A stretch of DNA of 56,810 nucleotides, taken from a bacterium. Lineage in GTDB: Bacteria > Bacillota > Bacilli > Lactobacillales > Streptococcaceae. The DNA is taken from assembly GCA_905221065.1 (NCBI GenBank), contig CAJNBS010000010.1, positions 1 through 56,810 of the forward strand, given 5' to 3'. Of the stretch, positions 26,971 to 35,952 are shown piece after piece; positions within the stretch are counted from its first letter, which is position 1; each line of letters opens with the position of its first letter. A program made the position numbers and the translations under genes. The notes beneath the pieces are model-generated. The model had not been told where the DNA came from and ran no database searches. It saw nothing but the letters and a program-made list of their open reading frames with translations.

Positions 26971-27654
26971 TTATCTTGTTTTTGTTGAAGTTAAAATCTG
27001 AACCCCGTCTCGTCCAGCAACGATTACCTTATCCACCATTTGGTTGAATAAGCCGTGCTCTACGACACCAACGACATGGTCCAATTCTTGACCAAAGGCA
27101 ATTGGATCCTCGATGACATCCAAGGCTAAGTCAATGATAAAGTTCTGCATATCAGTCACAAAACGTTGGCCGTCTTTTTCACGGAAACTTGGTTTGTAGC
27201 CAGCTCGCTCAAAACGACGGAAGACCTGTTCTGCACCATACTGAACTACTTCTACAGGCAGTTTAAAAGCGCCCAATTTCTCAACTAGTTTGCTTTCGTC
27301 TACCACCCAAATATATTCTTTTGAGGGCGTTGCGACAACCTTCTCCATCAGAAGGGCACCACCACCGCCTTTGATTCCATTAAACTGGCTATCCACTTCA
27401 TCCGCTCCGTCAACCGTCACATCAACCAAGTCTACTTGATCAATAGACTTGAGCGGGATGTTAAGACCTTCAGCCTGTTTACTCGTCACGCTAGAAGTCG
27501 TTACAGCTGTAATCTGCAGTCCTTCTTCCTTAATCCGACGACCAATTTCTTCGACAAAATAATAGGCAGTAGACCCCGTTCCCAGTCCGATTACCATGCC
27601 ATCCTTGACAAACTCAGCAGCCTTGATACCTGCCATTTTTTTCAGATTTTCCAC
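26971..27654 (-). CDS. rpiA: Ribose-5-phosphate isomerase A
   Basis: 227-residue isomerase of the pentose phosphate pathway (ribose-5-P to ribulose-5-P). Motifs [21 protein letters not shown] and [11 protein letters not shown] are diagnostic. The start is GTG (27652-27654) with GGAGG just upstream. First gene of the rpiA-deoB-DUF1697-punA unit. Confidence 0.97.
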   Translation of the reverse strand: MENLKKMAGIKAAEFVKDGMVIGLGTGSTAYYFVEEIGRRIKEEGLQITAVTTSSVTSKQAEGLNIPLKSIDQVDLVDVTVDGADEVDSQFNGIKGGGGALLMEKVVATPSKEYIWVVDESKLVEKLGAFKLPVEVVQYGAEQVFRRFERAGYKPSFREKDGQRFVTDMQNFIIDLALDVIEDPIAFGQELDHVVGVVEHGLFNQMVDKVIVAGRDGVQILTSTKTR

Positions 27655-27814
27655 TCAAACACCTCCATTAAAGAGCTACTTCTATTATACCATGTAAAGG
27701 CTTAATATTCATCTGAAAATTGAAACCGATAACCATTCTCGAAGAAATCTTGCTAGAGTTGATTTTTTATCATAAAGATGATTAAATAGGTAAGTACAGA
27801 AAAGGAGAAATAAG

Positions 27815-28000
27815 ATGACCCCATTAGATTTGTTTAATCAAGTAAAAGAACTAATCGAAACAAAAGATTTCGAAGCTGCAAAAACATTTGTTGCAGAAAA
27901 TCAAGAACAACTTGGAGAATACTTCTCTCAAGCTCAGCAGTTGATTTCTGGTTCAGAAGGTCTAGATGGCCTCGTTGAAAAGATTAAAGGATTTTTCTAA
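27815..28000 (+). CDS. Small acidic helical protein, unknown
   Basis: 61 residues, predicted mostly helical, acidic, with the hydrophobic pattern of an amphipathic bundle (LFNQVKELIETKDFEAAKTF). AAGGAG at good spacing before the ATG, and a long bidirectional terminator afterwards, support a real gene. I do not recognise a family and infer no function. It is divergent from rpiA and convergent with trxB. Confidence 0.7.
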   Translation: MTPLDLFNQVKELIETKDFEAAKTFVAENQEQLGEYFSQAQQLISGSEGLDGLVEKIKGFF

Positions 28001-28061
28001 AAAATATAAGAGGCTGGCCAAACTCAATTTCAAAAGAAAATAAAATTAATTTTCCCACAAT

Positions 28062-28109
28062 AAAACGCATAGTGTCAAATTTTTTGTAAATTTGATACTA
28101 TGCGTTTTT
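28062..28109. terminator. Long bidirectional terminator
   Basis: A stem of about 20 bp, AAAACGCATAGT.TCAAATTT / AAATTTGA.ACTATGCGTTTT, with one mismatch and a short TTTTGT loop, between the convergent small gene and trxB. Confidence 0.8.
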
Positions 28110-28113
28110 ATAA

Positions 28114-29025
28114 TTAACTATGTTCTGTAATAAATTTATAGGCTTCTTGACCAGCGATAGCTCCATCTCCAACTGCTGTTGTTACTTGGCGAAGGTCTTT
28201 CAAGCGAACATCTCCAACTGCAAAAATACCATCAACTGCAGTTTTCATGTGGTTATCTGTCACAATCCAGCCAGCCTGATCTTGAATATTCAATTCTTTA
28301 ACAAAATCGCTAACAGGGTCCAAACCAACATAGATAAAGACACCACCGAAGGCTTGCTCTGTCACTTGACCTGTTTTCACATTTTCCAAAACAACAGATT
28401 CTACTCGGTTTTCACCCTTGATTTCCTTAACCACAGAATCCCAGACAAAGCTGACTTTCTCATTAGCGAAGGCACGATCTTGTAACACTTTTTGGGCACG
28501 GAGTTGATCACGACGGTGAACAATGGTAACCGTCTTAGCAAAGCGAGTCAAGAAGAGGGCTTCTTCTACCGCTGAATCTCCACCACCAACTACCAACAAA
28601 TCTTGGTCACGGAAGAAAGCACCATCACAAACGGCACAGTATGAAACACCACGACTATTCAGTTCTTCTTCTCCAGGCACTCCCAAAGGACGGTGTTTAG
28701 AACCAGTCGCTACGATAACTGTACGTGTTTCATATGTTTGGTCATCGGTAATCACTTTCTTAAAATCACCGTGATCTTGGACATTTTCAACATAACCATA
28801 AATGTGCTCAACACCAAGATTTTCAAGTGGTTCAAACATCTTTTCAGCCAATTCAGGTCCACTAATATTAGCGTATCCTGGGTAATTTTCGATATCAGAT
28901 GTATTATTCATCTGACCACCTGGCAGACCACCTTCAATCAAGCCTACTTTGAGATTGCTTCGAGCAGCATACAAGGCTGCAGTCATTCCTGCAGGACCAG
29001 CACCGATAATAATAGTATCGTACAT
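28114..29025 (-). CDS. trxB: Thioredoxin reductase
   Basis: 303-residue FAD/NADPH flavoenzyme that reduces thioredoxin. FAD motif GAGPAGMTAALYAAR (8-22), redox pair C130-x-x-C133 (CAVCDG), NADPH motif GGGDSAVEEA and C-terminal FAD motif VFAVGDVR. AAGGAA precedes the ATG. The DUF4059 gene lies 65 bp upstream on the same strand. Confidence 0.96.
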   Translation of the reverse strand: MYDTIIIGAGPAGMTAALYAARSNLKVGLIEGGLPGGQMNNTSDIENYPGYANISGPELAEKMFEPLENLGVEHIYGYVENVQDHGDFKKVITDDQTYETRTVIVATGSKHRPLGVPGEEELNSRGVSYCAVCDGAFFRDQDLLVVGGGDSAVEEALFLTRFAKTVTIVHRRDQLRAQKVLQDRAFANEKVSFVWDSVVKEIKGENRVESVVLENVKTGQVTEQAFGGVFIYVGLDPVSDFVKELNIQDQAGWIVTDNHMKTAVDGIFAVGDVRLKDLRQVTTAVGDGAIAGQEAYKFITEHS

Positions 29026-29090
29026 ATAGATTCCTTCTTTCTTGTTGTAACTATCTTTATTCTAACTCTTTCTTGTCAACCACGCAAGGA

Positions 29091-29315
29091 TTATGCCTTG
29101 AAAACAAGAATTAAACTCATAACCGCAAAGGATAATACTGGAACAACCAAGACTCCAATCATAATCATATCATAGAGATGGGCTTGTCGAGCCTTGGCTG
29201 TCTTATCAACTCCCGACATGGCTCTCAGTCCAATCCAAATCCCTAAAAAAATTAGGACGAGGATGGTGGTCAAGATCAAACTCTCGAAATATAAAGAAAA
29301 TAGTTGCAGTAGCAT
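29091..29315 (-). CDS. DUF4059-like small membrane protein
   Basis: 74 residues with two transmembrane segments (about 8-32 and 50-72) separated by a basic loop (RAMSGVDKTAKARQ). I choose the ATG at 29313-29315 because GAGAG lies at the right distance; a 4-codon longer frame is possible. It resembles the streptococcal DUF4059 family seen next to trxB; function unknown. Confidence 0.7.
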   Translation of the reverse strand: MLLQLFSLYFESLILTTILVLIFLGIWIGLRAMSGVDKTAKARQAHLYDMIMIGVLVVPVLSFAVMSLILVFKA

Positions 29316-29347
29316 GATTTCTCTCATTTCTATCTTTTTTAAAGAGT

Positions 29348-29378
29348 AAACTCAGCTAGTCCAGCTAACTGAGTTTTT
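29348..29378 (-). terminator. Terminator after the amino-acid ABC transporter ATPase
   Basis: AAACTCAG ... CTGAGTTT stem with inner CTAG/CTAA pairing, between the ATPase stop and the DUF4059 gene. The T tract is better on the plus strand; termination of the minus-strand operon is inferred from position. Confidence 0.5.
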
Positions 29379-29392
29379 CTTTATCTATTATA

Positions 29393-30136
29393 TCAAATAT
29401 AAGTCCGTTTGTAACTAGCGAAGAATTCTTTTGTCCGCTCTTCTTTAGGATGGTGGATAATCTCATCCGGAGTGCCAGACTCGATGATTTTCCCCTTATC
29501 TAAGAAGAGAATCTTATCAGCAACTTGGGCTACAAAGGACATGTCATGACTAACTAAAATCATAGTCTGACCTGACTTAGCAGCATCTGCAATAGACTTT
29601 TCTACTTCGCCGACCAATTCTGGGTCAAGGGCTGAAGTTGGTTCGTCCAAGAGCAAAACATCTGGTTTCATAGCAAGAGCACGCGCCAAGGCAACCCGTT
29701 GCTTCTGTCCACCTGATAAATGGCGAGGGTAATGGTTTTCACGGTCAGAAAGCCCAACTTTAGCCAACTCTTCCTTGGCAATCTTAGTTGCTTCTTGGTC
29801 AGATAATTTCTTAACCACAACCAAGCCTTCTTTCACATTATCAAGTGCTGTGCGGCGTTCAAACAAATTAAACTGTTGGAAAACCATTGACAGCTTACGG
29901 CGTAGGGCTAGGATTTCTTCCTGAGTGATTTTAGAAAAATCAACTGAAAAATCATCAATCTGAATTGATCCACTGTCAGGAGTTTCAAGATAATTGAGAC
30001 TGCGAAGAAAGGTTGATTTTCCAGCTCCTGAAGAACCAATCAAGGCTACAACTTCCCCTTTTTGGATATCCAAGTCCAGATGATCCAAGACAGTCTGTCC
30101 TGAAAATGATTTACTTAAATTCGAAATCTTAATCAT
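29393..30136 (-). CDS. Polar amino-acid ABC transporter ATP-binding protein
   Basis: 247-residue ATPase of the GlnQ/polar amino-acid family: Walker A GSSGAGKST, Q-loop, signature LSGGQKQRVALARAL, Walker B VLLLDEPTSALD and switch His in LVSHDM. Its ATG shares a base with the permease stop (TAATG), so the two are coupled. No binding-protein gene is adjacent here, so the solute-binding partner must be elsewhere. Confidence 0.92.
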   Translation of the reverse strand: MIKISNLSKSFSGQTVLDHLDLDIQKGEVVALIGSSGAGKSTFLRSLNYLETPDSGSIQIDDFSVDFSKITQEEILALRRKLSMVFQQFNLFERRTALDNVKEGLVVVKKLSDQEATKIAKEELAKVGLSDRENHYPRHLSGGQKQRVALARALAMKPDVLLLDEPTSALDPELVGEVEKSIADAAKSGQTMILVSHDMSFVAQVADKILFLDKGKIIESGTPDEIIHHPKEERTKEFFASYKRTYI

Positions 30137-30936
30137 TAACGAAGATCTCCTTTCACATCTGTTTGCACTGTATCAGGTGCAGAAATAGCCATTTTTCTCT
30201 CGATGAAACGACCAAGACTTTCAATTCCGATATTGACTACCCAATAAACAAGGGCAACGGAGATGAAGCGTTCAAAATAGCGGTAATCAGCTCCACCCAA
30301 AATCTGAGCTTGGGCAAAGACTTCCACAACACCCGCACTGAAGGCTAGAGAAGTCCCTTTGGTCAAGCCGATTAGGGAATTGATTAAAGTTGGAGTCGCC
30401 ACAACGGCTGCATTTGGAATAATCACGCGACGATAAACTTGCGCTCGGGTCATTCCCAAACTACGTGCCGCCTCAATCTCACCAGGATTAACTGAGAGAA
30501 TGGCTGCACGAATGGTTTCACTAGCATAAGCTGCCTCATTAAAGGCAAAGGCAACAATTGCAAAAGCAGCAGCTGGAATAGCATTGATATTGAGACCAGT
30601 ACCCCATTGCTGATTGAGAGCTTTCAAAGCCAACGGAATCCCGTAGTAGGTCAACATGAGTTGCACCAAAATCGGTGTCCCTTTGAGGAAACTAACAAAG
30701 AAGGCCTGCAAGGGATATAAAATCTTGACACGATTGATTTTCACAATGGCAAAAATCAATGCCAAAACCAATCCAAAAAGGGCACCACCAATGGTCAACA
30801 TAATCGTTGTTGGAAGTTGTTGGACAATTCTTGGAATTCCATCAAAGACCGAACGCAGGCTAAAGAGCTTGCCATCTGGAATCAATTGCATCAAGTTTTG
30901 GTACCAATCTGATGCTAAAATCGTTGTAACATTCAT
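30136..30936 (-). CDS. Polar amino-acid ABC transporter permease
   Basis: 266-residue permease of the HisM/GlnP family. After a periplasm-like N-terminal stretch, about five hydrophobic segments, and the EAA loop EAARSLGMTRAQVYRRVIIPNA that docks on the ATPase. GAGAGG before the ATG. Partner of the ATPase directly downstream. Confidence 0.92.
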   Translation of the reverse strand: MNVTTILASDWYQNLMQLIPDGKLFSLRSVFDGIPRIVQQLPTTIMLTIGGALFGLVLALIFAIVKINRVKILYPLQAFFVSFLKGTPILVQLMLTYYGIPLALKALNQQWGTGLNINAIPAAAFAIVAFAFNEAAYASETIRAAILSVNPGEIEAARSLGMTRAQVYRRVIIPNAAVVATPTLINSLIGLTKGTSLAFSAGVVEVFAQAQILGGADYRYFERFISVALVYWVVNIGIESLGRFIERKMAISAPDTVQTDVKGDLR

Positions 30937-31093
30937 AAAAACATCCTCTCCTGATAATGATTCATTCTACCATACTTCTGCCGTCAATGAAATTATTTGC
31001 TACGGTCAGATACAGACTTTGTCTACCTACTAGTTTATCATACTTTGAAACAGGGAGGTTATATATTTTATCTATCAAAGAGATAGATAAAAA

Positions 31094-31450
31094 CTATTTC
31101 AGTCCCAATTCTTCGTAAGCTTTTCGATAACCGATTTGCTTAACAGTTCCATTTTCTACTAAAATCGGACGTTTTAACAACATACCGTCACTTGCTAACA
31201 ACTCAGCTGCTTCTTGGTTCGATAGACTTCCTACCTTATCTTTCAACCCTAATTCACGGTATTTAATCCCACTAGTGTTGAAAAATTGCTTCAATTCAAA
31301 TCCTGAGGTTTCTAGCCAGTTTAAAATGACTTCTTGACTTGGTGTTTCTTCGACGATATGAACAGCTTTGTAGTCCACACCGAGTTGGTTCAATTCTTGC
31401 TTTGCTTTTTTACAAGTTGAACATTTTGGGTATTCGATAAATTCTAACAT
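31094..31450 (-). CDS. ArsC/Spx-like thioredoxin-fold protein
   Basis: 118 residues. The N-terminal YPKCSTCKKAK gives a C10-x-x-C13 redox pair of the ArsC/Spx/YffB family, with the later RPILVENG segment typical of it. I chose the ATG at 31448-31450; a GTG three codons upstream is an alternative. It may be an arsenate-reductase-like or Spx-like regulator; the lack of an obvious RNA-polymerase-binding signature visible to me leaves this open. Neighbours are ogt and an acetyltransferase. Confidence 0.8.
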   Translation of the reverse strand: MLEFIEYPKCSTCKKAKQELNQLGVDYKAVHIVEETPSQEVILNWLETSGFELKQFFNTSGIKYRELGLKDKVGSLSNQEAAELLASDGMLLKRPILVENGTVKQIGYRKAYEELGLK

Positions 31451-31462
31451 GTGTTTCACTTT

Positions 31463-31972
31463 CTATTTTATATCTTTAAAATCCGCGCCTTCATGCTCCA
31501 AGAGCCAAGCTTTCTTTTCCACTCCTGCGGCGTAACCAGTCAGACGATTGCCTGCTCCCAGCACACGATGACAAGGTACAAGGATGGACCAAGGATTGCG
31601 TCCTACAGCTCCACCAATTGCTTGAGCAGAAGCCACTTGCAGGTCTTGCGCTATTTGTCCATAGGTCACTGTCTGGCCATAAGGAATGCCCTGTAAATAG
31701 GACCAAACTCGCTTTTCAAAATCCGTACCGATTGGAGCCAAGGGTAAGTTGGATAAATCCTGAGACTTGCCTTTAAAGTAATCATCTAAGCAAGCAATAA
31801 CTGGAGCTAAAACAGGATGACTAACAACTTCTTCTATTGTTTCGTCTCCTAATCCCCTCTCAAAATGCTTCTGGTTCTGTACCCAAATGCCATACAAATA
31901 ATGGTCATCAGCTACGAGAGAAAGAGAGCCAATTGGCGAAGAGTAGAGCATTTTTGCGTACTTCTTTTGCAT
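31463..31972 (-). CDS. ogt: Methylated-DNA--protein-cysteine methyltransferase
   Basis: 169-residue suicide repair protein removing alkyl groups from O6-alkylguanine. The acceptor is C134 in VPCHRVLG, preceded by the helix-turn-helix region TYGQIAQDLQVASAQAIGGA. It overlaps the acetyltransferase stop by 1 bp (TAATG). Confidence 0.94.
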   Translation of the reverse strand: MQKKYAKMLYSSPIGSLSLVADDHYLYGIWVQNQKHFERGLGDETIEEVVSHPVLAPVIACLDDYFKGKSQDLSNLPLAPIGTDFEKRVWSYLQGIPYGQTVTYGQIAQDLQVASAQAIGGAVGRNPWSILVPCHRVLGAGNRLTGYAAGVEKKAWLLEHEGADFKDIK

Positions 31973-32466
31973 TATTTCTTTAATTTTTGATAGGCCAAGC
32001 GTTCGCCATCAACCGGAACTTTACCAACTTGTTTAAAACCAAGTTTTTCAAAAATATGTTGCATGGCCTTATTTTCTACATGTGTATCCGAGCGAAAATC
32101 TAGATAATCAAAACCTTCAATCAAGCCTTCTAGGAAAGTCTGTGCAACTCCCTGTCCCTGCACATCTGCTGCCACAGCAATACGGTGAAAGACTAGATAC
32201 TCTGACTCTCCTCCTTGCCAATTTCCCTCATAAATGCCTTCATAGGCTTCCTCTGGACTCTTGGTCACAGCAGCATAGGCTAGCAGCCCTCCCTCTTCTA
32301 AGGCTACATAAGCTTGACCTGAGATAATATCATCGATAATAATGTCTGTATTTGGATAGCCATTTTGCCACTGGTCACTACCAGCATCTGCTAAACATTT
32401 CTTGGCTTCCTCCATCACCTGCATAATGCCATCTACTTCGTTTGGAAAAGCTAAACGAATCTCCAT
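31972..32466 (-). CDS. GNAT-family N-acetyltransferase
   Basis: 164 residues with a GNAT acetyl-CoA-binding core: the segment VFHRIAVAADVQGQGVAQTFLEG carries the Q/R-x-x-G-x-G/A loop, and HVENKAMQHIFEKLGF is the usual C-terminal helix. Substrate unknown. First gene of the GNAT-ogt-ArsC-like run. Confidence 0.87.
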   Translation of the reverse strand: MEIRLAFPNEVDGIMQVMEEAKKCLADAGSDQWQNGYPNTDIIIDDIISGQAYVALEEGGLLAYAAVTKSPEEAYEGIYEGNWQGGESEYLVFHRIAVAADVQGQGVAQTFLEGLIEGFDYLDFRSDTHVENKAMQHIFEKLGFKQVGKVPVDGERLAYQKLKK

Positions 32467-32600
32467 ATTTTCCCCTCATTTCTGACTAGTTTCTCCCATC
32501 ATAGCATAATTTAAGCCTTTTCACAAGCAGTTAAAACTTGATTATTTGTTTTTATTATTTTATAATCTAGTTATTAAAACTAGATAAAAAGGAGTTGGAA

Positions 32601-33047
32601 ATGAAAACTAGCTTTTCCTACCCTAAATGGGCAGAAATACCAAATATTGACCTCTATCTGGATCAGGTTTTACTCTATGTCAATCAGGTCTGCGCTCCTG
32701 TATCTCCAGATAAAGATAAGGGCCTAACAGCATCTATGGTCAATAACTATGTCAAACATGGTTATCTGACAAAGCCTGACAAAAAAAAATACCAACGCCA
32801 ACAGATTGCCCGTTTGATTGCTATCACAACCCTCAAATCTGTCTTTTCGATTCAAGAAATCGCTCAGACACTCAATACTCTCCAAAGTCAAGCCAGTTCA
32901 GAGCGACTCTACGATGCCTTTGTGGACTATATGAACCAAGGAATTGACCCAGCTAACCCTATTATCCAAAGTAGCTGCCAAACGGTTAAACTCTATCATC
33001 AAACTCTAGCCTTAATCCATCATTCTGAAGAGGAGGTAATCAAATGA
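32601..33047 (+). CDS. DUF1836 family protein
   Basis: 148 residues with the arrangement of DUF1836 proteins (N-terminal WAEIPNIDLYLDQVLLYVNQ, then a helix-turn-helix-like region TASMVNNYVKHGYL). A transcription-regulator role is suspected for the family, not proven. ATG at 32601 follows AAGGAG; a TTG two codons upstream is less likely. It overlaps the hemolysin III gene (ATGA). Confidence 0.8.
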   Translation: MKTSFSYPKWAEIPNIDLYLDQVLLYVNQVCAPVSPDKDKGLTASMVNNYVKHGYLTKPDKKKYQRQQIARLIAITTLKSVFSIQEIAQTLNTLQSQASSERLYDAFVDYMNQGIDPANPIIQSSCQTVKLYHQTLALIHHSEEEVIK

Positions 33048-33691
33048 ACACTAGTCTTAAACTCAGCAAACAACTTAGTTTCGGAGAGGAGATTGCTAAT
33101 AGCGTGACTCATGCTGTGGGTGCAGTCATCATGCTCATCTTGCTACCTATTTCATCCACCTATAGTTATGAAGAACACGGATTTTTATCCTCTATCGGCG
33201 TTTCCATTTTCGTCATCAGTCTGTTTCTCATGTTCCTCTCATCCACCATTTACCACTCTATGGCCTATGGTTCGACCCACAAATATGTCTTGCGAATCAT
33301 CGACCATTCTATGATTTATGTGGCTATCGCAGGCTCTTATACGCCAGTCGTCTTAACCTTGATGAATAACTGGTTTGGCTATCTGATTATTGCTATTCAA
33401 TGGGGGACGACCATCTTTGGCATTCTCTATAAAATCTTTGCTAAAAAGGTAAATGAGAAATTCAGCCTTGCCCTTTATTTGATTATGGGCTGGTTGGTTC
33501 TGGCTATCATTCCTGCCATTATCAGTCAAACAACGCCAATTTTCTGGAATCTCATGGTAACTGGCGGACTCTGTTATACAGTTGGAGCTGGATTTTACGC
33601 TAAGAAAAAACCTTATTTCCACATGATTTGGCATCTCTTTATCCTAGCAGCATCTGCCCTCCAGTACATTGCCATTGTTTATTATATGTAA
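33044..33691 (+). CDS. Hemolysin III / TrhA family membrane protein
   Basis: 215 residues with about seven transmembrane segments. Conserved polar residues of the PAQR-like family are visible: FGEEIANSVTHAVGA, SSTIYHS, RIIDHSMIYVAIAGSYTP and HMIWHLF, which together form a metal site in relatives. Often annotated 'hemolysin III'; hemolysis is not established for streptococcal members. Coupled to the DUF1836 gene. Confidence 0.9.
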   Translation: MNTSLKLSKQLSFGEEIANSVTHAVGAVIMLILLPISSTYSYEEHGFLSSIGVSIFVISLFLMFLSSTIYHSMAYGSTHKYVLRIIDHSMIYVAIAGSYTPVVLTLMNNWFGYLIIAIQWGTTIFGILYKIFAKKVNEKFSLALYLIMGWLVLAIIPAIISQTTPIFWNLMVTGGLCYTVGAGFYAKKKPYFHMIWHLFILAASALQYIAIVYYM

Positions 33692-33726
33692 AAATAGGTT
33701 AGGACAAAAAATCCTAACCTATTTTT
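33690..33726 (+). terminator. Terminator of the hemolysin III unit
   Basis: AAAATAGGTTAGGA / TCCTAACCTATTTT perfect stem with a 7-nt loop, followed by T-rich sequence. The remaining space to 33966 contains no gene that I can see apart from the terminator repeat at 33910-33939. Confidence 0.85.
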
Positions 33727-33909
33727 ATTCTCTATGATGTTTTATACCCAATCAAAAAAGTACTCTAGTCCATTTTATAGTACCTACTAGCGTGCCGTCA
33801 ATTATGGGATACTGCTTCCCTACTAGTATGTAAATCAGAATAGTTAAATCATAATCATCCGTTAATGAACCCGTACCTAACGAATCAAGACAGACAAACG
33901 GTCACATAA

Positions 33910-33939
33910 CAAAAAAACAGTTTTGCAACGTTTTTTTGA
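33910..33939 (-). repeat. Terminator-like repeat, copy 1 (after the aldo/keto reductase)
   Basis: AAAAAAACAGTTTTGCAACGTTTTTTTG, a diverged copy of the 31-bp element found at 34940, 35890 and 37065. A/T runs on both sides of a short stem fit a terminator for the minus-strand gene. Confidence 0.5.
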
Positions 33940-33966
33940 TTGTGATTTCTTTAAATGCTTTTTCTC

Positions 33967-34893
33967 CTAAGGCAAATTATTCCCTGCAGCAAGATAAATT
34001 TCATACCATTCTTTTCTTGTTAAGGTAAAGTTTGTCGCTTGGCTAGCTTCTATCAAATGCTTAGGATTTGTTGTACCCACGACTGCCTGCATTTTTGCTG
34101 GATAGCGCAATATCCAAGAAATGGCAATAGTTGAAGGGGTTACTCCATATTTAAAAGCTAAACGATCAAGTACTTGATTTAAAGCTTGAAATTTCTCATT
34201 GCCAACAAAATTCCCTTTAAAATATCCGAACTGCAAGACTGACCAGGCCTGGATAACCATGTCATTTAATTTGCAGTATTCAAAGACGCTTCCATCACGC
34301 AAAGCTGCCTTGTTGCCTTCCATATTGACATGAAATCCTGCTTCAAAACTAGGTGTGAAAGCTGCACTTAATTGTAATTGATTAATAGATAGAGGTTGTT
34401 TGACTTCTTTCTTCAGCAACTCCATCATCATGGGATTTTGGTTGGACACACCAAAGTATCGAACTTTACCTGATTTTTGTAGAATTTCAAAGGCTTCTGC
34501 CACTTGGTCAGCTTCCATCAAAGCATCTGGTCGATGAAGAAGCAAACTATCTAAATAATCAACCTGCAATCTTTCTAAAATCCCATCAACTGATTGTAAT
34601 ATATACTCTTTTGAAAAATCAAAATAGGTAAATTCTTCTATGCGAATACCACATTTTGACTGAATCCACATCTTTTCTCTTAAATCTGGACGATTTTTTA
34701 GGACAAGACCTAACAGTTCTTCACAACGACCACGACCATATATATCAGCCGAGTCGAAAGCATTGATTCCAACAGAAAGTGCTGTTTCTACAAGCTCTTC
34801 AACTTCTTTTACAGACTTATCTTTGATTCTCATCATTCCGAGAACAATTTCTGATAATTCTTTGTCATCTTGACCAAGAGTTATGTATCTCAT
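33967..34893 (-). CDS. Aldo/keto reductase
   Basis: 308-residue NADPH-dependent oxidoreductase of the YdhF-like branch. Catalytic tetrad positions: Asp and Tyr in FDSADIYGRG, Lys in QSKCGI, His in LLLHRPDAL; the cofactor region PSTIAISWILRYP is also present. ATG at 34891-34893 follows GGAGAA. Substrate unknown. A single-gene unit starting the accessory block. Confidence 0.9.
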   Translation of the reverse strand: MRYITLGQDDKELSEIVLGMMRIKDKSVKEVEELVETALSVGINAFDSADIYGRGRCEELLGLVLKNRPDLREKMWIQSKCGIRIEEFTYFDFSKEYILQSVDGILERLQVDYLDSLLLHRPDALMEADQVAEAFEILQKSGKVRYFGVSNQNPMMMELLKKEVKQPLSINQLQLSAAFTPSFEAGFHVNMEGNKAALRDGSVFEYCKLNDMVIQAWSVLQFGYFKGNFVGNEKFQALNQVLDRLAFKYGVTPSTIAISWILRYPAKMQAVVGTTNPKHLIEASQATNFTLTRKEWYEIYLAAGNNLP

Positions 34894-34939
34894 CAAATTT
34901 TTCTCCTTTAATTTCTAACATTCTTCCCTTCATTATAAC

Positions 34940-34972
34940 AAAAAACCGCTTTACAACGGCTTTTTGACTATA
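34940..34972 (-). repeat. Terminator-like repeat, copy 2
   Basis: AAAAAACCGCTTTACAACGG then CTTTTTGACTATA. On the minus strand AAAAAGCCG pairs with CGGTTTTTT (one G-U), followed by T. It lies downstream of the coiled-coil protein gene. Confidence 0.6.
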
Positions 34973-35010
34973 TATTAGTTCAATAAATTAATAGCTTTCC
35001 AATTTTTTAA

Positions 35011-35826
35011 TTATTTAAGTTCAATCAATTTATTATAAATTTCTTCAGTTAAATCTTTCTGCTGTGTTCCTGTTAGATAATGTGAAGTACGAATTAAAAC
35101 TGTTCCATAAACATAGTGTGATCCAGGATTTAAAGCAGTACCATCAAATGCGCTAATATATGTGTTACGTTTCTCAGCTTCTTCTTTTGTCTTATACACC
35201 TCTACATTCCCACCAGCATCATTTCCTTTCTGAACAATATCAGATCCCTCTACTGAATGTGTAACTTGATTGTCAACAAAATATACAGACGCTGTATACC
35301 CACCTTGTTTATTCAATTTATTATTTGGATCGTTATTTTCAGTAACAGACTGTACGCCTGTAATTGAAGAAATTTCTTTGAGTCTTTCTTCAACAAAAGT
35401 ATTAGATGGATTTGTAATTTGTTTTAGCTGAAGAATACTATTTTGATAAAGAGTCTGTTTGTCAGATAAATTCTTTTTTGTTTCACTATAGTCTAATGGT
35501 TTACTTAATTCTTCTATTTGTTCCTCAATATTAGCAGTCGCTTTCTCCATTTCTGGTACCTTACGAAGTGAATTTTGACTATCTTCAATTGCTTTTTTTA
35601 ATTCTTCTAATTTTTTTGAATCCAATGGCTCTTCGCCAATTTCAATTACCTTCTCAGCCTCAGCTATTTGATCTTCAACCTCTTTATTTTTGTCTTTTAA
35701 ATCTCTAACTGTATCTTCAAACTTAGTTACAGCAGCCCTGTAAGGGACATAAGATAAAAAATAATATCCCAAACCAGAAATTCCTACAATAAGACACATT
35801 GACAATATAATTATTTTTTTCTTCAT
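35011..35826 (-). CDS. Membrane-anchored coiled-coil protein, unknown
   Basis: 271 residues from the ATG at 35824-35826, which has GGAG at 6 nt; the earlier in-frame ATG overlaps that site. A single N-terminal hydrophobic segment (about 4-24) is followed by a long Glu/Lys-rich coiled coil (about 35-140) and a C-terminal domain containing GGYTASVYF, DAGGNVEVYKTKEEAEKRN and GTVLIRTSHYLT. The same C-terminal arrangement is familiar from streptococcal and mobile-element proteins of unknown function. Likely extracellular, anchored by the N-terminus. Confidence 0.75.
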   Translation of the reverse strand: MKKKIIILSMCLIVGISGLGYYFLSYVPYRAAVTKFEDTVRDLKDKNKEVEDQIAEAEKVIEIGEEPLDSKKLEELKKAIEDSQNSLRKVPEMEKATANIEEQIEELSKPLDYSETKKNLSDKQTLYQNSILQLKQITNPSNTFVEERLKEISSITGVQSVTENNDPNNKLNKQGGYTASVYFVDNQVTHSVEGSDIVQKGNDAGGNVEVYKTKEEAEKRNTYISAFDGTALNPGSHYVYGTVLIRTSHYLTGTQQKDLTEEIYNKLIELK

Positions 35827-35889
35827 TTTAATCTCCAAAAAATATTTAATATCTTCATAATTCTACTATATTACCCCAAAACAAGCAAC

Positions 35890-35920
35890 AAAAAACCGCT
35901 TTGCAACGGCTTTTTGACAA
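35890..35920 (-). repeat. Terminator-like repeat, copy 3
   Basis: AAAAAACCGCTTTGCAACGG then CTTTTTGAC, downstream of the nuclease gene. It differs from copy 2 at one position over the core. Confidence 0.6.
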
Positions 35921-35952
35921 TGATTTATTCTATTCTTCCATCATTTACATGA

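Noticed and set aside
28062..28109. Long inverted repeat considered as a miniature transposable element
   Set aside because: Position between convergent genes with T runs fits a terminator; no target-site duplication could be seen.
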